Shown here piece by piece: positions 1-5,600 of a DNA stretch of 7,734 nucleotides. Every line of letters starts with the position of its first letter. Positions within the stretch are counted from its first letter, which is position 1. Both the position numbers and the translations under genes were made by a program. The notes beneath the pieces are model-generated. The model saw nothing but the letters and a program-made list of their open reading frames with translations. It was not told the DNA's origin and searched no databases. This DNA comes from an uncultured Oscillospiraceae bacterium (GTDB lineage: Bacteria > Bacillota > Clostridia > Oscillospirales > Oscillospiraceae): the NCBI GenBank assembly GCA_934623545.1, contig CAKTVN010000070.1:1-7734 (forward strand). The letters are read 5' to 3'.

Positions 1-594
1 GAGCGTGAGATGGCTGCCGACAACAAGACCCTCGGCAAGTTCCAGCTGACCGGCATCGCTCCGGCGCCCCGCGGTGTTCCGCAGATCGAGGTCACGTTCG
101 ACATCGACGCCAACGGCATCGTGAACGTCTCGGCAAAGGACCTCGGCACCGGCGCAGAGCAGAAGATCACCATCACCGCGTCCTCGAACCTCTCGAAAGA
201 GGACATCGACAAGGCGGTCAAGGAAGCAGAGCAGTATGCCGCCGAGGACAAGGCGCGCAAGGACGAGGTCGACGCCCGCAACACCGCCGATCAGGTCGTT
301 TATCAGTCCGAGAAGACGCTCAGCGAGATGGGCGACAAGGTCACCGAGAGCGATAAGGCGCCGGTCCTGGCTGCCATCGAAAAGCTGAAGGAAGCCCAGA
401 AGGGCACCGACGTTGCCGCGATCAAGGCTGCGACGGACGAGGTCCAGAAGGCGTTCTACGCGATCTCTGAGAAGCTGTACAAGAACGCAGCTCCGCAGGG
501 CGACCCGAATGCAGCTGCCGGCGCGGCGAATAACGGTCCGCAGGGCGGTAATGACGACGGTGTGGTCGACGCGGACTACGAGGAAGTCAAGTAA
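1..594 (+). CDS. dnaK: Chaperone DnaK (Hsp70), C-terminal part
   Basis: This is the 3' part of an Hsp70 chaperone gene, open at the window's left edge. The frame runs from base 1 (E-R-E-M-A-A-D-N-K) and gives 197 residues before TAA. DnaK binds exposed hydrophobic peptides in the cytoplasm and releases them through ATP cycling driven by DnaJ and GrpE. The ATPase domain lies outside the window. Visible are the end of the beta-sandwich substrate-binding domain ([20 protein letters not shown], then VSAKDLGTG and KITITASS), the charged helical lid (about residues 65-165 of the fragment), a Gly/Ala/Asn-rich linker and the acidic end [10 protein letters not shown] typical of bacterial DnaK. Reading only from the ATG at base 10 would be wrong, because that Met is internal. 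dnaJ follows after a 332-nt gap, an arrangement common in Firmicutes, but here the gap holds a structured repeat. Confidence 0.97.
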   Translation, partial: EREMAADNKTLGKFQLTGIAPAPRGVPQIEVTFDIDANGIVNVSAKDLGTGAEQKITITASSNLSKEDIDKAVKEAEQYAAEDKARKDEVDARNTADQVVYQSEKTLSEMGDKVTESDKAPVLAAIEKLKEAQKGTDVAAIKAATDEVQKAFYAISEKLYKNAAPQGDPNAAAGAANNGPQGGNDDGVVDADYEEVK

Positions 595-607
595 GAGCTT
601 ACAGTCC

Positions 608-632
608 GCAGGGGCGGGAAAACCGCCCCTGC
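608..632 (+). terminator. GC-rich hairpin after dnaK
   Basis: A 10-bp stem GCAGGGGCGG / CCGCCCCTGC closes a GAAAA loop, 13 nt after the dnaK stop. No U-tract follows directly, because the next bases (CTTGTCAAAAA) open the following hairpin. It is therefore an imperfect intrinsic terminator, or an mRNA-stabilising or attenuating 3' hairpin. Its last two bases (631-632) also belong to the first stem of the repeat element, so the two stems compete at their edge. A near copy lies at 861-883 on the other side of the element. Confidence 0.5.
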
Positions 633-860
633 GCTTGTCAAAAAGGTGTTTTTGACAAGCGCTCAAACGCGATTCGCTTCGCTGCCATCGCGTTTGAAAA
701 AACTGCGCGATGCTGCGCGCATAAATTTTGCACCAAGGTGCAAAATTTCCACACTTGCATCGCGTAGAGTGTTTTGCGCGACGTACACGCCGCCGCGCAA
801 AACAGATTTACATTTTATTCCGCCGTGCGCGGCGGAACTCTACGAGGTTTTTGACAGCCT
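631..860 (+). repeat. Multi-hairpin intergenic element, copy 1
   Basis: First of three related ~230-nt elements in the window (others at 6544-6780 and 7503-7734). Stems in order: h1 631-644/649-662 (14 bp, arms GCGCTTGTCAAAAA and its complement, loop GGTG). h2 663-673/687-697 (TCAAACGCGAT, with GCTTCGCTG in the loop). A long-range stem 706-713/757-764 (CGCGATGC/GCATCGCG) encloses h3 723-733/738-748. h4 771-782/792-803 has one A-C mismatch and the loop GTACACGCC. h5 818-825/830-837 (TTCCGCCG/CGGCGGAA, loop TGCG). The 3' end reads CTCTACGAGG then TTTTTGACAGCCTG. The block TTTTTGACA (848-856) can also pair with TGTCAAAAA (636-644), closing the whole element. No convincing ORF or start signal is present. 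It lies between dnaK and dnaJ in the genes' orientation. The family is not one I recognise. Confidence 0.85.
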
Positions 861-883
861 GAGGGGTGAAAAAACCGCCCCTC
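861..883 (+). other. GC-rich hairpin before dnaJ
   Basis: Stem GAGGGGTG / CGCCCCTC (8 bp including one G-T) with a seven-base AAAAAAC loop. The core from 862 to 882 matches 610-630 at 18 of 21 positions by eye, so near-identical hairpins flank element copy 1. No U-tract follows and dnaJ starts 43 nt downstream, so complete termination here is unlikely. Attenuation or mRNA processing is possible. Confidence 0.5.
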
Positions 884-926
884 CTGGCTGTTTATGACTT
901 TCCACCGAAATTGAGGTGAGACAGAT

Positions 927-2075
927 ATGGCAGATCAGAACAAGAGAGATTATTACGAGGTACTGGGCGTTGAAAAGAACGCCTCGGAGGCGGAGATCAA
1001 AAAAGCCTACCGAAAGCTCGCCATGAAGTACCATCCGGATCAGAATCCGGGCGATAAGACCGCCGAGGAGAAGTTCAAGGAGGTCAACGAGGCCTACGAG
1101 GTCCTGTCCGACGCCGACAAGAAGGCGCGCTATGACCAGTACGGCTTCGCGGGCGTCGACCCGAACTTCAATCCCAATGCGGGCGCAGGCTTCGGCGGAT
1201 TCGGAGGCGGCTTTGGCGGCTTCGGCGATCTGGGCGATATTTTCGGCGATTTCTTTGGCGGCGGCGCATCCTCCTCTGCCCGGCGCAATGCGCCGGCAAA
1301 GGGGCAGAACGTCGTGGTCGAAGTCGACCTCGGCTTTGAAGAAGCTGCGTTCGGCTGTGAGCGCGAGATCACCTTCCCGCGTATCGAAAGCTGCCCCACC
1401 TGCCATGGCAGCGGCTGCCGTGACGGCACAAAGCCGGAGACGTGTACTTACTGCAACGGCACCGGCACTGTGCGCACGCAGCAGAATTTCATGGGGATGA
1501 CGATGCAGTCCAACCAGCCGTGCCCGAAGTGCGGCGGACAGGGTAAGATCATCAAGGATCCCTGCACGACCTGCAAGGGCAAGGGCAAGGTGCGGCACAG
1601 CAAGACGCTCCGCGTGAAGGTCCCGGCGGGCATCGACGACGGGCAGTCGTTCCGCGTGCGCGAAGAGGGCAACGCCGGCTCCAACGGCGGACCGAACGGC
1701 GACGTGCTCGTGACGGTCTCTGTGCGCAAGCATCCCATTTTCACGCGCGACGGGGCAAACGTGCTCTGCACTATGCCGATCTCCTTTGCACAGGCGGCGC
1801 TCGGCGCGACCATCGAGGTCCCAACGCTGGACGGCAAGGTGCGCTATACCGTGCCCGAGGGTACGCAGACCGGGACGACCTTCCGCCTGCGCGGCAAGGG
1901 CATCCCCTATGTCGGATATAAGACGCGCGGCGACCAGTTTGTGACGGTCGTCGTGGAGACGCCGACGCATCTCAGCCGCGAGCAGAAGGAGCTTCTGAAG
2001 AAGCTGGAGGATTGCAGCGACGAGAACACCCAGCCGAAGAAAAAGAGCTTCTTTGAGAAGCTGAGAGACGTATGA
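927..2075 (+). CDS. dnaJ: Chaperone protein DnaJ (Hsp40)
   Basis: Complete type I DnaJ of 382 residues, a normal family length. It delivers unfolded clients to DnaK and stimulates DnaK ATP hydrolysis in the cytoplasm. The J-domain spans about residues 7-72, with the invariant HPD triad at 36-38. A Gly/Phe-rich linker (about 73-117) contains the DIFGDFF stretch near 104-110. Four CxxCxGxG zinc repeats follow at 156-163 (CPTCHGSG), 173-180 (CTYCNGTG), 199-206 (CPKCGGQG) and 213-220 (CTTCKGKG), enough for two zinc centres. The C-terminal client-binding domains then follow, ending in a Lys-rich tail ([11 protein letters not shown]). The ATG at 927 is chosen because GAGGTGAG (913-920) sits at good spacing and the J-domain begins directly. 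It follows dnaK and is closed by a strong terminator. No clear own promoter was seen, so co-transcription through the 595-926 element is likely. Confidence 0.98.
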   Translation: MADQNKRDYYEVLGVEKNASEAEIKKAYRKLAMKYHPDQNPGDKTAEEKFKEVNEAYEVLSDADKKARYDQYGFAGVDPNFNPNAGAGFGGFGGGFGGFGDLGDIFGDFFGGGASSSARRNAPAKGQNVVVEVDLGFEEAAFGCEREITFPRIESCPTCHGSGCRDGTKPETCTYCNGTGTVRTQQNFMGMTMQSNQPCPKCGGQGKIIKDPCTTCKGKGKVRHSKTLRVKVPAGIDDGQSFRVREEGNAGSNGGPNGDVLVTVSVRKHPIFTRDGANVLCTMPISFAQAALGATIEVPTLDGKVRYTVPEGTQTGTTFRLRGKGIPYVGYKTRGDQFVTVVVETPTHLSREQKELLKKLEDCSDENTQPKKKSFFEKLRDV

Positions 2076-2095
2076 TTTCATAATGGCTCCGAAGG

Positions 2096-2121
2096 GCTCC
2101 CGCGAAAGCGGGGGCTTTTTT
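2096..2121 (+). terminator. Intrinsic terminator of dnaK-dnaJ
   Basis: An 8-bp stem GCTCCCGC / GCGGGGGC (one T-G pair) with a GAAA tetraloop is followed at once by six T residues. It begins 20 nt after the dnaJ stop. This is a textbook Rho-independent terminator and marks the 3' end of the chaperone unit. Confidence 0.92.
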
Positions 2122-2122
2122 G

Positions 2123-2353
2123 TCGCCCCGGAGGGGTGACGCCGTGCTTGTGCTCGCGAGAGCACAATGCCGCGCCGGAGGCGCGGAGGGGGCGCGTCCA
2201 AAGGACGCGGGAGCGTTTCAGCCCCTTTTTCTTTGCGCGGCAAAGAAAAAGCCGCTGGCGGTAAAAAGAAAACGGCAAAGGGGGGATTTCGATTTCCCCC
2301 CTTTGCATTCCCCCTTAAAACGACCAAGAAGAGGGCTGATGCCCCCTTCTTGG
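2123..2353. repeat. Run of six tandem hairpins
   Basis: Consecutive inverted repeats fill this non-coding stretch. They are 2123-2139 (7 bp, GGA loop); 2148-2167 (TTGTGCTC/GAGCACAA, GCGA loop, perfect 8 bp); 2170-2186 (CCGCGCC/GGCGCGG, GGA loop); 2193-2209 (7 bp, AAA loop); 2225-2251 (12 bp, TTTTTCTTTGC arm, GCG loop); 2275-2306 (12 bp, GCAAAGGGGGGA arm); and a further stem 2324-2353 (CCAAGAAG...CTTCTTGG, one internal mismatch). The first overlaps the terminator zone, so six or seven can be counted. It shares no clear sequence with the 230-nt element. ORFs across it have no ribosome binding site and low-complexity Arg/Lys/Gly translations. It resembles a palindromic intergenic repeat cluster. 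A multi-copy nature cannot be shown from one window. Confidence 0.6.
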
Positions 2354-2404
2354 ATCATTCCCGGGGCTTGGTTTGTGCGAAAATATATTCAAGCCATCAA
2401 AAAA

Positions 2405-2526
2405 CGCGATAACGATGCGTATTGGACAGACCGGCGAGGTAGTCGAAATACTCTGCGGCTGTTTCGACTTCCATACGTCAAATATTCAACGGGCGCGAAC
2501 ATAACAAAAAGTATTTGATTATCGTG
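2405..2526 (+). ncRNA. Candidate three-way-junction structured RNA
   Basis: Four stems found by hand nest neatly. P1 is 2405-2412/2519-2526 (8 bp, one G-T). P2 is 2418-2425/2471-2477 (7 bp, one bulged T). P3 is 2441-2448/2462-2469 (8 bp, AGTCGAAA/TTTCGACT), inside P2. P4 is 2478-2484/2512-2518 (TCAAATA/TATTTGA). P2, P4 and P1 follow each other with no unpaired base between 2477 and 2478 or between 2518 and 2519, as in a true three-way junction. The stretch is less GC-rich than its surroundings. A 29-codon ORF starting at 2415 lies inside but has no ribosome binding site. No second copy is in the window, so there is no covariation test. The strand is uncertain; + is given because the neighbours are +. 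No known family was recognised. Confidence 0.35.
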
Positions 2527-2869
2527 CGATGCGGAAACCCGATTTGACGGTCGCCCGAAGGGCGTTCCTTGACCTGAAGTGTAACGGAAAAACGTACAAT
2601 GTAACAAAATGCTTTTCTGCGCGTAAGCGCTATTTCGTTCTCCAGCGCCTCTTTTTTGCATACTTTTTTCTGGCAAGACAGAAAAAAGTATGCCCGCGGA
2701 GCGACAGTTGCGGTCGCGCAATCACAACGGCACCGTCGGTGCATTCGGGAAGGCACATCAGCAAAGCCCCCGGCAAGGAGGCAAAAATCCACAAAAAGCC
2801 AGGGGGAAATTTGACATCCCTGTGCGGAAAATGCGCAAGTTGGCGCTGGTATTTTCACGCTCCATACGC
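2527..2869. other. Non-coding stretch with a 15-bp perfect hairpin
   Basis: No supported gene. The main feature is a perfect 15-bp inverted repeat at 2658-2672/2679-2693 (arm GCATACTTTTTTCTG, loop GCAAGA). Smaller stems occur at 2552-2564 (CGCCC/GGGCG), 2619-2630 (GCGC, GTAA loop), 2701-2717 (GCGAC/GTCGC) and 2730-2742 (GCACC/GGTGC). The long hairpin has no U-tract after it on either strand, so it is not a standard terminator. The last ~60 nt lead into the transporter promoter. Confidence 0.55.
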
Positions 2870-2875
2870 TATAAT
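2847..2875 (+). promoter_or_regulatory. Probable promoter of the ABC transporter operon
   Basis: A perfect -10 box TATAAT lies at 2870-2875, 35 nt before the ribosome binding site. With a 17-nt spacer the -35 would be TGGTAT (2847-2852), which matches TTGACA poorly. This suggests an activator-dependent or weak promoter, or one resting mainly on the -10. A TTGACA occurs at 2811-2816 but has no -10 at proper distance. No operator palindrome was recognised around it. Confidence 0.55.
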
Positions 2876-2919
2876 ATTAGAAATAGCCGCTCTTTTGGCG
2901 GATTAAAGGAGTGATGAAC

Positions 2920-4461
2920 TTGGCGGAACCGCAGTATGTTATTGAGATGCTGAACATTACCAAGGAGTTCCCGGGCATTCGTGCCAATGACAATATTACG
3001 CTTCAGCTCCGGCGCGGGGAGATCCACGCGCTGCTTGGCGAAAACGGCGCAGGCAAATCGACGCTGATGAGCGTCCTGTTTGGTCTGTATCAGCCGGAGT
3101 CCGGTACGATCAAGAAAAACGGGGAGGTCGTGAAGATCTCCGACCCGAACGATGCCAATGATCTGAACATCGGCATGGTGCACCAGCATTTCAAGCTGGT
3201 AGAGTGCTTCACCGTCCTGGACAACATCATCCTCGGCGTAGAGCCGAACAAAATGGGCTTCCTTCAAAAGAAGCAGGCGCGGGAAAAGGTCATCGCTCTG
3301 AGTGAAAAATATGGGCTTCACGTAAACCCGGACGCGCTCATCGAGGATATCTCCGTCGGTATGCAGCAGAGAACGGAAATTCTCAAGATGCTCTACCGCG
3401 ACAACGAGATCCTCATCTTCGACGAGCCGACCGCCGTCCTGACGCCGCAGGAGATCGACGAGCTGATGCAGATCATGCGCAATCTCGCGGCGGAGGGAAA
3501 ATCCATCCTCTTCATCTCGCACAAGCTGGCGGAGATCATGGCGGTCGCAGACCGCTGCACGGTTTTGCGCAAGGGCAAGTGCATCGGCACGGTCAACACG
3601 CGCGAGACGACGATGGAGGAGCTTTCGTCCATGATGGTCGGACGTCAGGTCAATTTCAAGGTGGACAAGAAGCCCATCACGCCCGGTGAGACGGTCCTGA
3701 AGGTCGAAAACATGACGGTCGCGTCCAAGGTCCATAAGAACAACGCCGTCTGCGGCGTCAGCCTTGAGGTCCGCCGGGGCGAGATCGTCTGCATCGCGGG
3801 CATCGACGGAAACGGGCAGACGGAGCTGGTCTATGGTCTGACCGGGCTGGAGCCGCTGGTGAACGGAAAGGTCTCCCTCTGCGGCAAGGATATCTCGCAC
3901 GCATCGATCCGCGAGCGCAGCGTGATGGGCATGAGCCACATCCCCGAGGACCGGCACAAGCATGGTCTGGTATTGGACTACACGCTGGAAAACAACATGA
4001 TCCTCCAGCGCTATTTTGAGCCGGAATTCACCGACAAGGCGGGCTTCCTCCGCCGCGGCAACATCCGCAGCTACGCCAACCGCCTGATCGAGCAGTATGA
4101 CGTGCGCTCCGGTCAGGGACCGGTCACGATCACGCGCAGTATGTCCGGCGGCAATCAGCAGAAGGCGATCGTCGCGCGCGAGATCGACAAGGACCCGGAG
4201 CTGCTGGTCGCGGTGCAGCCGACGCGCGGACTGGACGTCGGCGCGATCGAGTACATCCACAAGCAGCTGGTCGCTCAGCGCGACGCCGGGAAGGCAGTTC
4301 TGCTCGTGTCGCTGGAGCTCGATGAGGTCATGGACGTGCCGGACCGCATTCTGGTGATGTATAAGGGCGAGATCGTCGGCGAGCTGGACCCGAAGACCAC
4401 CTCGCAGGAAGAGCTCGGTCTGTATATGGCGGGCGCCAAGAGAGATGGGGTGAAGAAATGA
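2920..4461 (+). CDS. Nucleoside-type ABC importer, double ATP-binding subunit (NupO/YufO-like)
   Basis: ATPase that powers a BMP-family importer (CUT2-like architecture) on the inner face of the membrane; about 513 residues in two tandem nucleotide-binding domains. Domain 1 has Walker A GENGAGKST (about 40-48), signature SVGMQQR (from 145) and Walker B LIFDEPTA (D168/E169). Domain 2 has the degenerate Walker A GIDGNGQTE (294-302), signature MSGGNQQ (408-414) and a Walker B in which VQPTRGLDVG replaces the usual DEPTRG, so its catalytic Glu is missing. That pattern is characteristic of nucleoside importers such as B. subtilis NupO. Start choice: AAAGGAG (2905-2911) overlaps the GTG at 2911 and is only 2 nt from the ATG at 2914, but 8 nt from the TTG at 2920, which also gives an N-terminus like that of the B. 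subtilis protein; 2914 remains possible. The stop overlaps the next gene by ATGA. Substrate (guanosine, uridine or other) is inferred. Confidence 0.93.
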   Translation: MAEPQYVIEMLNITKEFPGIRANDNITLQLRRGEIHALLGENGAGKSTLMSVLFGLYQPESGTIKKNGEVVKISDPNDANDLNIGMVHQHFKLVECFTVLDNIILGVEPNKMGFLQKKQAREKVIALSEKYGLHVNPDALIEDISVGMQQRTEILKMLYRDNEILIFDEPTAVLTPQEIDELMQIMRNLAAEGKSILFISHKLAEIMAVADRCTVLRKGKCIGTVNTRETTMEELSSMMVGRQVNFKVDKKPITPGETVLKVENMTVASKVHKNNAVCGVSLEVRRGEIVCIAGIDGNGQTELVYGLTGLEPLVNGKVSLCGKDISHASIRERSVMGMSHIPEDRHKHGLVLDYTLENNMILQRYFEPEFTDKAGFLRRGNIRSYANRLIEQYDVRSGQGPVTITRSMSGGNQQKAIVAREIDKDPELLVAVQPTRGLDVGAIEYIHKQLVAQRDAGKAVLLVSLELDEVMDVPDRILVMYKGEIVGELDPKTTSQEELGLYMAGAKRDGVKK

Positions 4462-5600
4462 AGAAACGCAAAAGTCTTCTGGAATACGGCGCGGTGCAGT
4501 CGCTGATCGCGTCGCTGATCTGCATTCTGCTCGGTCTGCTCATCGGATACATCGTGCTGCTGTTCATCAATCCGGAGGGCGCCGGGAAGGCGATCCTGGA
4601 CGTGGTCAAGAACTTCCTGACCTATAACAAAGCCTCCTCGCGGCTGAAATACTTCGGCAATACGCTCGTCAAGACCGCGCCGCTGCTGATGTGCGCGCTG
4701 AGCATCCTGTTCGCGTACAAGGTCGGTCTGTTCAACATCGGCGCCGCCGGGCAGTATGTCGCCGGTACCTGCGCCTGCATCTATGCTGCGCTGGCATGGG
4801 GCTGGAGCTGGCTGCCGTGTATGCTGCTGGCGATCGCCGCGGGCGCGTTGTTCGGCGCGATCGTCGGACTTCTGAAGGCATACTGCAACGTCAACGAGGT
4901 CATCTCCGGCATCATGCTCAACTGGATCGGGCTGTATGCGACAAACATGATCCTGACGAACGTCAAGGAAGAGACAAGCCCCTACACGCTTCAGATGAAG
5001 AACTTCGCCTCGCAGGCGATCCTTCCCTCGGCGGGCTTTGACAAGCTCCTCGGCGGGAACAAGTACATCACCATTGCCATCCCGCTTGCGGTCCTGATCG
5101 CGGTCGCGATCTGGGTGGTGCTCGAAAAGACGCGCTTCGGCTATGAGCTGAAGGCGACGGGCTATAACAAGAATGCCGCGAAATATTGCGGCATGGCGGA
5201 AAAGCGCAACGTCATCCTCACGCTGGTCATCGCGGGCGCGCTCGCGGGGCTCGGCGGCTCGTTCCTGTATCAGACGGGCTATGAGCAGTGGCAGTGCACG
5301 CACACCTCCGTCCCGGCGATGGGCTTTAACGGCATTGCCGCGACGTTCCTCGGCGGACTGAACCCGATCGGGACGGTTTTCGCCTCGTTCTTCATTCAGC
5401 ATATCACGGCGGGCGGCGCATACGTCGACAAGTCGATGTACTGCTCGCAGATCTCCGATCTGATCTCCTCGCTGATCATCTATCTCTGCGCGTTCGTGCT
5501 GTTCCTCAAGACAGTCATGAACTCCATGATCGCACGGCGCAAGGAGAAGGAAACGAAGCCGCAAGCCTCCGGGGAAAACGCGAAAGGAGGAAACGCGTAA
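4458..5600 (+). CDS. Nucleoside-type ABC importer permease 1 (NupP/YufP-like)
   Basis: Integral membrane subunit of 380 residues in the BPD_transp_2 family, forming half of the translocation channel with the next gene's product. A basic N-terminus (MKKRKS) precedes a first membrane segment at about 14-37. Other clear hydrophobic spans are near 76-91, 100-140, 204-222, 252-275 and 339-355. The motif FNIGAAGQ at 92-99 is typical of this permease class. The cytoplasmic coupling stretch is ELKATGYNKNAAKYCGM, just before 252. The C-terminus is a charged hydrophilic tail. Translation is probably coupled: the ATG overlaps the ATPase stop by 4 nt (ATGA), and its own stop overlaps the next start by one base. 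The length agrees with NupP-type permeases, which are the longer of the pair. Confidence 0.94.
   Translation: MKKRKSLLEYGAVQSLIASLICILLGLLIGYIVLLFINPEGAGKAILDVVKNFLTYNKASSRLKYFGNTLVKTAPLLMCALSILFAYKVGLFNIGAAGQYVAGTCACIYAALAWGWSWLPCMLLAIAAGALFGAIVGLLKAYCNVNEVISGIMLNWIGLYATNMILTNVKEETSPYTLQMKNFASQAILPSAGFDKLLGGNKYITIAIPLAVLIAVAIWVVLEKTRFGYELKATGYNKNAAKYCGMAEKRNVILTLVIAGALAGLGGSFLYQTGYEQWQCTHTSVPAMGFNGIAATFLGGLNPIGTVFASFFIQHITAGGAYVDKSMYCSQISDLISSLIIYLCAFVLFLKTVMNSMIARRKEKETKPQASGENAKGGNA

Noticed and set aside
848..856. TTGACA in the element's end block as an outward promoter for dnaJ
   Set aside because: The sequence 17 nt downstream (ACCGCC) is no -10 box. The block is better explained by its complementarity to the element's other end.
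646..897. Short + strand frame over element copy 1 (83 codons)
   Set aside because: The stems show compensatory changes that ignore codon positions, and there is no ribosome binding site. The region is structured and not coding.
840..2327. Long minus-strand open frame across dnaJ (495 codons)
   Set aside because: It is the antisense shadow of a clear dnaJ in GC-rich sequence. Its translation is Arg/Ala/Leu-rich with no recognisable domain and no ribosome binding site.
2415..2504. A 29-codon ORF (MRIGQTGEVVEIL...) in the gap before the importer
   Set aside because: It has a plausible amino-acid mix but no ribosome binding site, and it lies within the nested stems of the candidate RNA. Overlapping frames on both strands are also open, so it is not supported as a gene.
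2811..2816. TTGACA as a -35 box for the importer operon
   Set aside because: No -10-like sequence lies 16-18 nt downstream, and the good TATAAT at 2870 is much too far away.
2869..5564. Long minus-strand open frames across the importer genes (463 and 429 codons)
   Set aside because: Codon-bias shadows, rich in Asp, Arg, His and Leu, lying opposite well-conserved ATPase and permease genes.
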